NCBI RefSeq assembly: GCF_023634845.1
Contig: NZ_JAMLJL010000007.1
Coordinates: forward strand, 1 to 64,000
Direction of reading: 5' to 3'
DNA from: Flavobacterium amniphilum
GTDB taxonomy: Bacteria > Bacteroidota > Bacteroidia > Flavobacteriales > Flavobacteriaceae
DNA: 64,000 bases
In this document: piece after piece, positions 44,418 to 53,643 of the stretch
How the letters are laid out: each line of letters starts with the position of its first letter
Numbering within the stretch: the first letter of the stretch is position 1
Notes under the pieces: generated by a model
Databases searched by the model: none
What the model saw: the letters and a program-made list of their open reading frames with translations, nothing else
Told to the model about the DNA's origin: nothing
Translations under genes and position numbers: made by a program

Positions 44418-45677
44418 TTAGGTTAACGGAGTTAAGATGGTTATTGTTATTCCTTGTTTATTATTGTTCTGCATCAGGATTTTCCAGTTGTGTTGGGTGC
44501 ATATTTTTTTGACATAGTACAGTCCCAATCCAAACCCGCTGACTTCATTGCTTTTCTTGGTTGGAATGCGGTAAAATTTGTCAAAAACGAATGATATGTT
44601 TTTGTTGGAAATACCGATACCATTATCAATGAACTCTATTTTCAGTTGTTTAGTATCATCAGATAACTTAATCGTTATTTCGGGATAGCAATCGCAATAT
44701 TTCACCGAATTATCAATGAGGTTATAAATCAGATTAGTGAAATGAAATTGATCGGCGTTGATTTTATAATCGTCTTTTTTTGAATCGATTGTGATTTTTG
44801 TATCGGGATATTTCAATTGAATACTTTCAATCACCGAAGCAATCACCGGAATGATTGTAAATTCACTTTTCTCCAAAACAAGTGGTGCATTGTCTGATTT
44901 GGCTATATTCAGGATTTTCTCGATGTGATGATTTAGTTTATGGGTCTGATCAATGATGATTTTAGTGTATTTTTCGAGTTTTTGATCCTTTTTGATGTCT
45001 TCCTGTTGGTTTAAATAATTGGACGCAATTAAAATGGATGACAAAGGTGTTTTGAATTCGTGGGTCATATTATTAATGAAGTCACGCTGTAATTCCGAAT
45101 ATTTTTTCTGTTGGATAATCGTGTAAATAGAATAAACATATACTAATAAGATAATAATTAATGCAAAGGAAAGTATGAACCAGAACCTTAAGGAACTAAA
45201 CAGGTAAGAGGTTTCATTCGGGAAACGGATGGCAAAATAGTAAATTAAATTTTTATGCTTCGGGAAAGAAATAGAAGTCTTTTTAGGTGTTTTATTGCTG
45301 AATGAGATGTAATTCCCGTAAACCATTTCATCACTGTGGCAATTGTACATGGCATATTCGAAATCGGTTGTGATGCCAATTTTTTCAAATTCGACTTTCA
45401 GATAATGTTCCAGGATTTCCGGATCAAAATCATTATCTACATTAATGATGTAATAATCATTGGATACCTTTTTTACGGGATTGTTGGCCGGTACTTCATG
45501 ATTTGTTCCTTCATAAAGATGTTTTACAACATTTATTAATGCAATATGGGCTTTCTGGGAAAACTTCTGTTCTTCTATAGAGAAAGCTTCTTTCGTCCAC
45601 AGCAATTGCGCAATAAGGATTCCTATCGTAGCGACTAATCCTAAAACAATGATACTATTAAGTTTTTTTATTTTCAA
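44418..45677 (-). CDS. Sensor histidine kinase
   Basis: 419 aa. Membrane helices near 9-28 and 165-186 flank a periplasmic sensor of about 135 residues with one cysteine (YNCHSDEMVYGN). HisKA has H206 in NNMTHEFKTPLSS; the ATPase has LIYNLIDNSVKYC, FIDNGIGISN and GFGLGLYYVKKI. The cytosolic linker is short with no HAMP domain. It is translated just ahead of its response regulator. The signal is unknown. Confidence 0.94.
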   Translation of the reverse strand: MKIKKLNSIIVLGLVATIGILIAQLLWTKEAFSIEEQKFSQKAHIALINVVKHLYEGTNHEVPANNPVKKVSNDYYIINVDNDFDPEILEHYLKVEFEKIGITTDFEYAMYNCHSDEMVYGNYISFSNKTPKKTSISFPKHKNLIYYFAIRFPNETSYLFSSLRFWFILSFALIIILLVYVYSIYTIIQQKKYSELQRDFINNMTHEFKTPLSSILIASNYLNQQEDIKKDQKLEKYTKIIIDQTHKLNHHIEKILNIAKSDNAPLVLEKSEFTIIPVIASVIESIQLKYPDTKITIDSKKDDYKINADQFHFTNLIYNLIDNSVKYCDCYPEITIKLSDDTKQLKIEFIDNGIGISNKNISFVFDKFYRIPTKKSNEVSGFGLGLYYVKKICTQHNWKILMQNNNKQGITITILTPLT

Positions 45678-45728
45678 AGCGATGAATTCTTACTGTAATA
45701 TTACTGAAAAAAAACCTTTGTTTATATC

Positions 45729-45766
45729 GTTAACAAGTTGTTAACAAACATTTAAAAACGGTTAAC
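45729..45766. promoter_or_regulatory. Candidate operator, GTTAACAA palindrome plus third half-site
   Basis: GTTAACAA-G-TTGTTAAC is a perfect palindrome at 45729-45745; a further GTTAAC lies at 45761-45766. It sits between the divergent kinase and DUF1573 genes and is a likely regulator-binding site, perhaps for the adjacent response regulator. Not proven. Confidence 0.5.
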
Positions 45767-45788
45767 AGCTGTGTGAAAATTAATGAAA

Positions 45789-45796
45789 TACATTTG
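45789..45796 (+). promoter_or_regulatory. Putative -7 element for the DUF1573 gene
   Basis: TACATTTG matches TAnnTTTG, 36 bp before the start codon. No good -33 TTG is seen, which fits an activated promoter. Confidence 0.45.
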
Positions 45797-45831
45797 GGTT
45801 ATACAAAAACAACAAATCAATTCTAACTAAA

Positions 45832-46245
45832 ATGAAAATTATGAAAGCAATTAAGATTTCTCTTTTGGCACTGACTTTAGGTTTAATGTCTTTTTCGGTT
45901 GTAACACCAGTTAAAGATATGATTGTAAAAGTTGCTGAAGGTTCATCAATCAAATGGAAAAGTGAACAAATCGATTTAGGACAAATTCCTCAGGGAAAAC
46001 CGGTAACTATCGAATTTGAATTTGAAAATACTGGTAAAACAGCTGTTATTATCACAAATGTAAAAGCTTCTTGTGGTTGTACGGCAACAGATTATACAAA
46101 AGAACCAATTGCGCCGGGTAAAAAGGCTCAGGTTAAAGCAACATACAATGCAGCGGCTAAAGGTGCATTCACAAAAACAGTTACCGTGACAACCAATGCG
46201 GAAGAGGCACCAAAAGTGTTGTCTTTTAAAGGGACTGTGATATAA
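45832..46245 (+). CDS. DUF1573 exported protein
   Basis: 137 aa with a signal peptide (SLLALTLGLMSFSVV). The mature part is a single DUF1573 immunoglobulin-like domain: IDLGQIPQGKPVTIEFEFENTG, KASCGCTATDYTKEPIAPG with the typical CGC, and AAKGAFTKTVTVTTN. These are common periplasmic or surface proteins in Bacteroidetes; their role is not known. Divergent from a two-component system, which may control it. Confidence 0.92.
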   Translation: MKIMKAIKISLLALTLGLMSFSVVTPVKDMIVKVAEGSSIKWKSEQIDLGQIPQGKPVTIEFEFENTGKTAVIITNVKASCGCTATDYTKEPIAPGKKAQVKATYNAAAKGAFTKTVTVTTNAEEAPKVLSFKGTVI

Positions 46246-46269
46246 TAGATTTTTAAGGTTAATTAAGCG

Positions 46270-46304
46270 AAAACTCCAAAGCATTACTGTTTTGGAGTTT
46301 TTTT
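46270..46304 (+). terminator. Terminator
   Basis: AAAACTCCAAA pairs with TTTTGGAGTTTT, followed by a T run, after the DUF1573 gene and before the convergent protease gene. Confidence 0.8.
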
Positions 46305-46326
46305 ATGGACTAAATTCTTTTGTTTT

Positions 46327-47259
46327 TTAGTTTTTTATGGTAACGCTTTTAAGGACAAGGCCTTCATAACCAAATAACTTATGAAAATCAAAGCTGACTC
46401 TTTCGTAACCATTCCATCTCCAGTTGGTTCCCCATGAATTTTTGATAATAAAACCCTGGTCATCATAGCCAATTATGGTTACCACATGATATCCATATTG
46501 GTTAGCGTCTGAATCAGTTTGGACATACTTTAACTCTCCGCTTAATATTCTTTCGGTTAGATTGTCTGAATAAAGATTTTTGGCATCTGTAAAGGTCATT
46601 GGTTTTCCTGTTACTCCAAAAAGTGTGTAGCCAAGATCAGGAGTAATGGTGTTGAATGTTGATGATCTATAATTTTTCCATGCCGGTAAGTATAATTTAT
46701 AACTGACAGGTATAGCTTTTATGCCGTTTTTAAGCAGTGATTTGATGTAGTCAACGTTTTTAGATGTAATTCCGTCGAGATATTCATATTCTTTAAGGAA
46801 AATCCGGGCTTTAGTTTTGTATTTTGTACCTAAAGTTATGGCGCCAATGTCACTTTCTATGATGTATTTTACCATTTCTGAGTCATCTTTAAGCCATCTT
46901 CTGGTTGCTTGCGGATTATAAGGTAATTCAGATTCGGTAATTACTCCGTCTTTTATTAATGCGTTGGGATAATAGTAAAGTAATTGCCCTGTAGATGTTT
47001 CTTTTTGATTGGCATAATCATTTGTTTTTTGAACAGCATAAAGGTACTTTTCACTTAGATCTTTTGGAACGCCTTCTAAAGTTTCAAGAGCGGCAGCAAC
47101 TCCAAAAGCACTGCAGGTGTTCCTGTTTCCCTGATTTTTTACAGGAGATTGTGAAGTCCAGTGAATTGTTTCCGGAAATAATTTTTCAGGAGGCGTAAGG
47201 GTTCCTTGTTGGCAAATGCCTATAAAAGGAAAAAGTAGTAAAAAATGTAATGTTTTCAT
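46327..47259 (-). CDS. Papain-family (C1) cysteine peptidase, secreted
   Basis: 310 aa with a signal peptide (MKTLHFLLLFPFIGICQ). The active site appears in SPVKNQGNRNTCSAFGVAAALE: oxyanion Gln Q43 and nucleophile C49. The catalytic His is in GYHVVTIIGYDDQGF and the Asn in IIKNSWGTNWRWNGY. Only about 25 residues precede the catalytic domain after the signal, so there is no long inhibitory propeptide. Secreted or periplasmic; no sorting domain seen. Confidence 0.93.
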   Translation of the reverse strand: MKTLHFLLLFPFIGICQQGTLTPPEKLFPETIHWTSQSPVKNQGNRNTCSAFGVAAALETLEGVPKDLSEKYLYAVQKTNDYANQKETSTGQLLYYYPNALIKDGVITESELPYNPQATRRWLKDDSEMVKYIIESDIGAITLGTKYKTKARIFLKEYEYLDGITSKNVDYIKSLLKNGIKAIPVSYKLYLPAWKNYRSSTFNTITPDLGYTLFGVTGKPMTFTDAKNLYSDNLTERILSGELKYVQTDSDANQYGYHVVTIIGYDDQGFIIKNSWGTNWRWNGYERVSFDFHKLFGYEGLVLKSVTIKN

Positions 47260-47351
47260 TTGTAGTTATTTAGTGTTCGTTCTAAATAAAGTTAATGAAA
47301 AAATACAGTTTTTTACTACAATTTATTCTTTTTTATAGCGATGGAAACTTT

Positions 47352-48659
47352 TTAATTAGTTGCCGGTTCTCCGTATAAATCGAATTCAGTGGCATTAAAG
47401 ATTTTGATGGTTGCGAATTCTCCTGTTTTTAGGTAATGTTTAGAAGCGTCGATTAATACTTCGTTGTCAACATCCGGGCTGTCAAATTCTGTTCTTCCTA
47501 CAAAATACTGACCTTCTTTTCTGTCGATAATACAACGGAAAGTCTGTCCGATTTTTTCCTGGTTCAAATCCCATGAAATTTGAGCCTGGATTTCCATTAT
47601 TTCGGTAGCTCTTGCTTGTTTTACGTCGTCCGGCACATCGTCTTCCAATGAAAAAGCATGTGTGTTTTCTTCATGTGAATAAGCAAAACAGCCTAAACGC
47701 TCAAAACGCATTTCTTCAACCCAGTTTTTAAGGATTTGGAAATCTTCTTCCGTTTCACCCGGATAACCAACGATTAAAGTTGTACGGATAGCCATTCCCG
47801 GAACGGCAGCACGGAAGTCTTTTAACAGTTGGGTAGTTTTTGCATAAGTGGTTCCACGACGCATTGATTTCAGGATGTTATCTGAAATATGCTGCAATGG
47901 AATATCAATATAATTACAGATTTTTGGCTCGTTTTTCATTAGTTCCAAAACGTCCATCGGGAATCCGGTTGGGAAGGCATAGTGCAATCTAATCCACTCA
48001 ATTCCTTCAACTTTTATCAGATTTTCAAGTAATTCGGCCAAATTACGTTTTTTATATAAATCCAAACCGTAATAGGTCAAATCCTGTGCAATAAGAATTA
48101 ATTCTTTTACGCCGTCAGCAGCTAAACCTTCTGCTTCTTTGACTAATTTTTCAATTGGCTGGGAAACGTGTTTTCCGCGCATGATAGGAATGGCACAGAA
48201 ACTGCATGGACGGTCACAACCTTCGGCAATTTTTAAGTAAGCATAGTTTTTAGGTGTTGTAGTTAAACGTTCACCCAAAAGCTCATGTTTGTAATCGGCA
48301 CCTAAAGCTTTTAAAAGTAAAGGTAAATCGGTTGTTCCGAAATATTGGTCCACATTAGGGATTTCTGCTTCTAAATCAGGACGGTATCTTTCAGATAAAC
48401 ATCCGGTAACGAAAACTTTATCGACAATACCCTGTTCTTTTTTGTCAACATATTCTAAAATCGTGTTAACCGATTCTTCTTTGGCATTATTAATAAAACC
48501 ACAAGTGTTAATTACTACGATGTTACCTTCCTGTTCGTGAGCTACATCTTTACCGCTGGCTTTTAATTGCCCCATTAAGACTTCACTGTCGTAAACATTT
48601 TTTGAACAACCCAGTGTAATTACATTAATCTTGTTTTTCTTTAACGATTTGGTTCTCAT
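47352..48659 (-). CDS. rimO: Ribosomal protein S12 methylthiotransferase RimO
   Basis: 435 aa. RimO adds a methylthio group to an aspartate of ribosomal protein S12. The N-terminal MTTase domain carries the auxiliary-cluster cysteines in TLGCSKNVYDSEVLM, NTCGFI and TGCLSERY; the radical SAM motif is CDRPCSFCAIP (CX3CX2C). The C-terminal TRAM domain covers about the last 65 residues (VGRTEFDSPDVDNEVLI). The start is set by the typical opening within 15 residues. Confidence 0.97.
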   Translation of the reverse strand: MRTKSLKKNKINVITLGCSKNVYDSEVLMGQLKASGKDVAHEQEGNIVVINTCGFINNAKEESVNTILEYVDKKEQGIVDKVFVTGCLSERYRPDLEAEIPNVDQYFGTTDLPLLLKALGADYKHELLGERLTTTPKNYAYLKIAEGCDRPCSFCAIPIMRGKHVSQPIEKLVKEAEGLAADGVKELILIAQDLTYYGLDLYKKRNLAELLENLIKVEGIEWIRLHYAFPTGFPMDVLELMKNEPKICNYIDIPLQHISDNILKSMRRGTTYAKTTQLLKDFRAAVPGMAIRTTLIVGYPGETEEDFQILKNWVEEMRFERLGCFAYSHEENTHAFSLEDDVPDDVKQARATEIMEIQAQISWDLNQEKIGQTFRCIIDRKEGQYFVGRTEFDSPDVDNEVLIDASKHYLKTGEFATIKIFNATEFDLYGEPATN

Positions 48660-48677
48660 TGCTTTAATTTAGGAGCG

Positions 48678-48685
48678 CAAAATTA
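48678..48685 (-). promoter_or_regulatory. Putative -7 element for rimO
   Basis: On the minus strand the sequence is TAATTTTG, a TAnnTTTG match 19 bp before the rimO start. Confidence 0.45.
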
Positions 48686-48751
48686 CAACATTTATTTCAG
48701 GTAGCGAAACATTTAAAGGCTGAAGGCTTAATTTAGACTGATTTTGTACTA

Positions 48752-48786
48752 AAAAAGCCCACAAATCTGTGGGCTTTTATTTTTTA
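48752..48786 (-). terminator. Terminator of the T9SS cargo gene
   Basis: AAAAGCCCACA pairs with TGTGGGCTTTT, with long T runs on both strands. It lies 53 bp after the stop of the minus-strand T9SS protein gene. Confidence 0.8.
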
Positions 48787-48838
48787 AATCCATATCTGTT
48801 TGGAAATGGATATTATCAAAGTTAAAATATCTTGAAGA

Positions 48839-50788
48839 TTACTCTTTAATTATTTTTTTTAAAAAACTGTTATTTCTTTCACTCTTTAAGAAATAGATAC
48901 CATTTGGAAGGTCATCTATTTTGAACTCAACTTCTTCATCTTTTGTTGTAAACGAGAAATTTTTAATCCTTCTACTGTAAGTATCAACTAAATAAAATGA
49001 AGTTCCTAGGTTTAAGTCGTTTTTTAAATAAAAAGTCCCATTGTTTGGGTTAGGATAAGGAGATGTTATTTCAAAATCATTTTGATTCATTTTGATTGAA
49101 TCAGAATCTTCATTTTCATCTTGCATTGTTCTGGCTGACGATACTCTCCTTATTACCGCAATTGGGTTACTTATGCTTTTAACGATACCATTTTCAGTAA
49201 TTAATCTTCTAAATCCAAGGTATTGATAAGGTCGTAAATTTGAAGTATATATATATTGAAAATCCTTGCCGGTGGCATTAGGTATATCTGTCCAAACATA
49301 GTCGTTATTAAAGTTTATATTTTCACCGGTTTTGGCCATTTGCCATTTGTATTTTAAATTACTGTTTGTTACGGCATTTCCAGTAAAAATTGATGGATTA
49401 ACAAGTGAAGTTAAAGTCTGATCACAACAAATTGTATTGACTATGATTGAATTGTTGATAGAAATAGAAATTGTGTTGCTTATGTTGTAAAACCCATTGT
49501 CAGTGTCAATCGCTATTCTGCGGATTAATGTATCTTCGTTGATTGGTCCGATATTGATTAAATCATTACTATTTTGATTTACAAAATCATGCCATGTATT
49601 CTCATTTGTTGTTTTGTATTGCCATTTGAAATAATTGATGTATTTAATTTCTCGTTCACAATCAGTTCTATAAGGGCATACTTTTGTACTGATAATGCTT
49701 GGAAGATAGTTATTTGTTAAGGATACAATTGAGCCCGGTGCAACTATTTTGTTTTCATGGATTAAGTTGTTTGAAATTAAATCTGATTTAATAACGGATT
49801 CTGCTAAAATAAAAGGAAAATTTGTTCCTTGAAACTGGAAGGTAACTATTATTTTTGCTCCATTTATTAATTTGGACGAAGGTATTTGAATATTTTGATA
49901 TGTTTCACTACCAATATAATTTGTAAAAATTTTTGGTGTTACCAAAAGGGTAGTGTAAAGCGTTGATCCCTCAGGGTTATGTATTGCAATATTCATGGAT
50001 CCATAATATCCTGACACAAGATTACTGCCATGTATAAGACTGTAATTTATTTTAAAATCTATACTTGAGTAGCCTTCTGCAGTGTTAGGGACAACAATTT
50101 TGTTGTTTAAGATTGGAAGATTGTCTGAATATTTTAAATCGGTTATTTGAGCTTCTACTCTATCCGGTATGTTGTTGGGGTAGCTTTCACTTGTGCCTCC
50201 TGCTAATTTATACAAATCGGTCCTTTTTAGGTTTTTATGAAGACCTATGGAGAACATGTTTGTTTGAAAAGTATAGCCAGTATTGCTTATGGTGTATTTG
50301 CGTAAAGTAATTTTTTGATGTACTGTTTTTGTGTAATAATTGTTTACTTTCTCTAAATTAACTATTTCAGAAACTAAATAATAACTTCTTACTCCATTAT
50401 CATAATCTTCAGCTGTTTGATTGTTATGATTGTTTGGATTGAACATCCAAGTTCCAATTCTTAAATTGTTTATAAAACCGGTATTGTAGGTACCATAATA
50501 ACTCGCTTTTACATCAAATTCAATTACTAAGTCATCTTTTCCATTGAAATTAATAGTGTTGTTGGGTTGAATTAGACCGTTTGTTGTTAGATTCAAAATT
50601 TCAATTGAAAATAAACTTTCATCAATAGGAGTATCAGGAGAAAGATCTTCAAGAGGATCTAATGGGGTGTCATCACCGATGCGTGTAATGCTATTGTGTT
50701 GTGTGTTGACTTTGCTGGGTAAATGTTGTTGTGATAAAAGAATTGAGGAGTTTAGAATTAGTGTTAAAATAAAATGTTTCAATCTCAT
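48839..50788 (-). CDS. T9SS type A sorting-domain protein, function unknown
   Basis: 649 aa with a signal peptide (LILNSSILLSQQH). The C-terminal 75 residues are a type A sorting domain: SPYPNPNNGTFYLKN, then GTSFYLVDTYSRR, IDDLPNGIYFLKS and a basic KKIIKE tail, which directs export by T9SS and anchoring to the surface. The long middle is Asn- and Tyr-rich beta sequence without a recognised catalytic domain, plausibly an adhesin or structural protein. Confidence 0.88.
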   Translation of the reverse strand: MRLKHFILTLILNSSILLSQQHLPSKVNTQHNSITRIGDDTPLDPLEDLSPDTPIDESLFSIEILNLTTNGLIQPNNTINFNGKDDLVIEFDVKASYYGTYNTGFINNLRIGTWMFNPNNHNNQTAEDYDNGVRSYYLVSEIVNLEKVNNYYTKTVHQKITLRKYTISNTGYTFQTNMFSIGLHKNLKRTDLYKLAGGTSESYPNNIPDRVEAQITDLKYSDNLPILNNKIVVPNTAEGYSSIDFKINYSLIHGSNLVSGYYGSMNIAIHNPEGSTLYTTLLVTPKIFTNYIGSETYQNIQIPSSKLINGAKIIVTFQFQGTNFPFILAESVIKSDLISNNLIHENKIVAPGSIVSLTNNYLPSIISTKVCPYRTDCEREIKYINYFKWQYKTTNENTWHDFVNQNSNDLINIGPINEDTLIRRIAIDTDNGFYNISNTISISINNSIIVNTICCDQTLTSLVNPSIFTGNAVTNSNLKYKWQMAKTGENINFNNDYVWTDIPNATGKDFQYIYTSNLRPYQYLGFRRLITENGIVKSISNPIAVIRRVSSARTMQDENEDSDSIKMNQNDFEITSPYPNPNNGTFYLKNDLNLGTSFYLVDTYSRRIKNFSFTTKDEEVEFKIDDLPNGIYFLKSERNNSFLKKIIKE

Positions 50789-50897
50789 TAGTATTTTCTT
50801 ATTTAAATTAATTTGAGTAAAGGTAGAGTCAATTAATTTAAATAAGAAAAATTAGATGTTTTTATTTTAAAAAATTATTGTTTATACTTTGTTTTGA

Positions 50898-52412
50898 TTA
50901 TAACTCAAATGAAAGTGTCACCGTAACATTATTATTTTTTATAGTGCTTTTTGCTCTGTCAGTTAATCCGGTGCTGAACATCTGGTAACCATAATCTCTT
51001 TCGGATGTAGAATAAGCCAGATCAAGCTTGGTTCCTCCGAAATTATATCCGATACCGCCTGAATATCCGGTTAGATCGCCCATCATATCTTCGTCTTTGT
51101 ATGGACTTGTTTCTGAACGGAAACCGGCACGAAGACTCCATTGGTTGACTTTGTATTCACCACCAATTCTTAGTTCGTTGGATGTTGTGAATAAATTTTC
51201 AATTCTGTTGTTGTCAGAAGCATAATCATTTTCTGGTTTTAAACGCATCGAGCTGTAATCTTTAGCGCTGTAGTCAACGCTGATGAATCCCTGTTTTCCA
51301 AAAATAATGGCGGCACTTCCGGTAATTTTACCCGGTGTTTGAATGGTATACGGAGCAAAAACCATGGTTAAGTTAGGGTCAACTATATCGGCAGGTAACT
51401 CGCTTGTATTGTCACCGCTAACGGCTGCAACACTTTGCATTAGTTCGTCGGTTAAACGATGCCATGTTGGAGATTCGTAAGTGGCGCCAACTCTGAATTG
51501 GTTGCTTAATTTTAAAATAGCACCCAGTTGGAATGAAAATCCGTTGCCATAAGTATGCAGGCTATTGTCGAAATAAACCCTCTTCACATAAGTGTCAGTT
51601 GATGTGTTGTTATCGTTGCTTTCAAAAAAACTCGAATTTCTCACATAATCTGAAAAGTGAGAATTTAAGTTAATACCAATCATTAGTTTGTCCTGATAAT
51701 TTGCCGATGCATTGAAAGCTAATTTTCCATTGTAACCGGTGGTTTCCACTGAATTTTCATGGTAAAAATCCCCGGGAACAATTGCGGAGCTGTATTGGGT
51801 GATGTTTGGATTGTCATAATTGGTTGGGTCACTTGCCAATGGAATTGGATCAATAATAAAGGCCCAATATGCTAGATAAGCCTGTTGCTCGCGGAATGAT
51901 AATTCCTCAAAATTAAAATTTTTAAGTGTTCTGAGTTCTATTCCGTTTGCATAATTCAAAAAGTAATCATCTATCGAATTAGTCGGGTTGGTTCCGGAAA
52001 TAAATAATGAATTGTCAAAGTTATTCTGATTTTCATAGTTTAAGGCTAAAGCAAATTTCTTCCAGTCGCTTTCATGATGGTTTTCAAAAACGAAAACACC
52101 ACCGGCCTGGCCTAAATCAAGCGAATTGTTGCTGTCGCTGGTTCTGGTTCCAAAATAATCTGAATTATTTTTGGTATTGTAATTGCTTAAAGTGAAAGCT
52201 ACCTGATTGTTGTTGAAGATAACCGAGCTGGCAGGATTCAGGTTTATGGCTGATAAATCACCGCCAACAGCTCCAAAAGCACCGCTTAATGCTCTGAAAC
52301 GTGCTGTTCCTAAAGGTTCTGTCTGGGAATATCGGAGTGCGTCGTTGATTTCCTGGGCTTGCATGGCTGTACTTGCCAGAATCAATCCTAAAATTGAGAT
52401 ATAGTTTTTCAT
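50898..52412 (-). CDS. OmpP1/FadL-family outer membrane porin
   Basis: 504 aa with a signal peptide (ILGLILASTAMQA). The N-terminal plug EINDALRYSQTEPLGTARFRALSGAFGAVGGDLSAINLNP is characteristic of the OmpP1/FadL/TodX family, followed by about fourteen beta strands ending in an aromatic-rich strand (NNNVTVTLSFEL). Family members pass hydrophobic compounds through the outer membrane; the ligand is unknown. It lies between a T9SS cargo gene and a repeat-rich lipoprotein gene. Confidence 0.9.
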   Translation of the reverse strand: MKNYISILGLILASTAMQAQEINDALRYSQTEPLGTARFRALSGAFGAVGGDLSAINLNPASSVIFNNNQVAFTLSNYNTKNNSDYFGTRTSDSNNSLDLGQAGGVFVFENHHESDWKKFALALNYENQNNFDNSLFISGTNPTNSIDDYFLNYANGIELRTLKNFNFEELSFREQQAYLAYWAFIIDPIPLASDPTNYDNPNITQYSSAIVPGDFYHENSVETTGYNGKLAFNASANYQDKLMIGINLNSHFSDYVRNSSFFESNDNNTSTDTYVKRVYFDNSLHTYGNGFSFQLGAILKLSNQFRVGATYESPTWHRLTDELMQSVAAVSGDNTSELPADIVDPNLTMVFAPYTIQTPGKITGSAAIIFGKQGFISVDYSAKDYSSMRLKPENDYASDNNRIENLFTTSNELRIGGEYKVNQWSLRAGFRSETSPYKDEDMMGDLTGYSGGIGYNFGGTKLDLAYSTSERDYGYQMFSTGLTDRAKSTIKNNNVTVTLSFEL

Positions 52413-52485
52413 GATTGTATTTCGTTAAAAAACCTATACAAATACGTAATTAATGTGTATGAGTATAGGTTTTGTTATTTAATTA

Positions 52486-53544
52486 TTATCTTCTTCCGCC
52501 GCTTCTTCCGCCTCCGCCATAATTGCCGCCTCCTGATGAACGTGGAGATTCATAGCTTCTTGGGGAATCATAAGTTCTTGGAGATGAACTCCTGGGAGAG
52601 TCATAAGTTCTTGGTGAAGAGCTTCTTGGTGAATCTGAATTTTTAGGTGGATTTACCTCAGATCTCGGAACACCTGTATAAGTGCTTTGTGATCTTGGAC
52701 TTCTTGGTGAATCTGAGTTTTTAGGAGGGTTTACGGTTGTTCTCGGAACGCCTGTATATGTGCTGTTGGATTCATTGTTGAAATTTCTTCTTCTCGGTGT
52801 GCTTGTGTAAGTTCTTGGATTAGAAGAGTTTCCAAAATCATTGTTGTAAGTGGAAGATCTTCTTCTTGAGTCGTAACTTCTTGTTCCGTAGTGTCTGTCA
52901 CTTGAGCGGTCTGAATAAGCTACACTTCTTCTTCCTCCGTTATATCCATAATATCTGTCGTAGTAACCGTGTCCGTACCAGCCACCATAATATCCTCCGT
53001 AGTAGCCTCCGCCATAGTAGTAAGGGCTATACCAGCCTCCCCAGTACGATGGTCCGTAATAAGCATATCCGCCCCAGTAAGGGTCGCACCAGTATGAATT
53101 CCATCCCCAGTGGCTTCTCCAGGGTCTGTATCCCCAATAGTTGTTCCATCCCCAGTAGCCTCCCCAGCCCCAGTTGCTTTCGTATACATTGATGGTGACA
53201 TTTTCAGTGTTGTCGCCCCATCCTGCATAACTTTTCTGGTTTTTAACTTCTGTAGTGTCGTTACTGGTTGAATAATTTTCTACATCGGTAAATGTATCCG
53301 AATCGTTAGTGCTGTAATTGTCGGCATTTGCGGCAAAATACTCTTTGTATTTTTTATTCGAATCATCAGATTGGGTATTGCTTGTGGTTTGGGTAACAGG
53401 TTCTCTTTGGTCGCTGCCATAGATGCCGTCGTTTTCGTAGTATGATACATTTTTGTATGAACCACAGGAAATCGCGGTTAAACCCAATAATCCAACAAAG
53501 GATTTAACAATCGCGCCTTTTGTAGAAAAGAATTTTGTTTTCAT
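52486..53544 (-). CDS. Gly/Tyr/Ser/Pro-rich lipoprotein with repeats
   Basis: 352 aa. A lipobox at GLTAISCGSYKN (Cys about 27) suggests a lipoprotein, although the signal is long. Residues about 125-215 are packed with W, G and Y (YWGWNNYWGYRP). The C-terminal 120 residues carry repeats: STYTGVPRTTVNPPKNSDSP and STYTGVPRSEVNPPKNSDSP, then SPRTYDSPRS repeated four times, and a Gly-Arg tail. No enzyme domain. A surface-exposed or matrix role is possible, from composition only. Confidence 0.82.
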   Translation of the reverse strand: MKTKFFSTKGAIVKSFVGLLGLTAISCGSYKNVSYYENDGIYGSDQREPVTQTTSNTQSDDSNKKYKEYFAANADNYSTNDSDTFTDVENYSTSNDTTEVKNQKSYAGWGDNTENVTINVYESNWGWGGYWGWNNYWGYRPWRSHWGWNSYWCDPYWGGYAYYGPSYWGGWYSPYYYGGGYYGGYYGGWYGHGYYDRYYGYNGGRRSVAYSDRSSDRHYGTRSYDSRRRSSTYNNDFGNSSNPRTYTSTPRRRNFNNESNSTYTGVPRTTVNPPKNSDSPRSPRSQSTYTGVPRSEVNPPKNSDSPRSSSPRTYDSPRSSSPRTYDSPRSYESPRSSGGGNYGGGGRSGGRR

Positions 53545-53643
53545 ATCTTATAAAATTTATTGTTGGACAACTCAAAAATAGTTAGTTTTGTCGAATTATA
53601 ATAATATTTAACATTTCACAATTTTTGTGCCAAACTATTCAAT

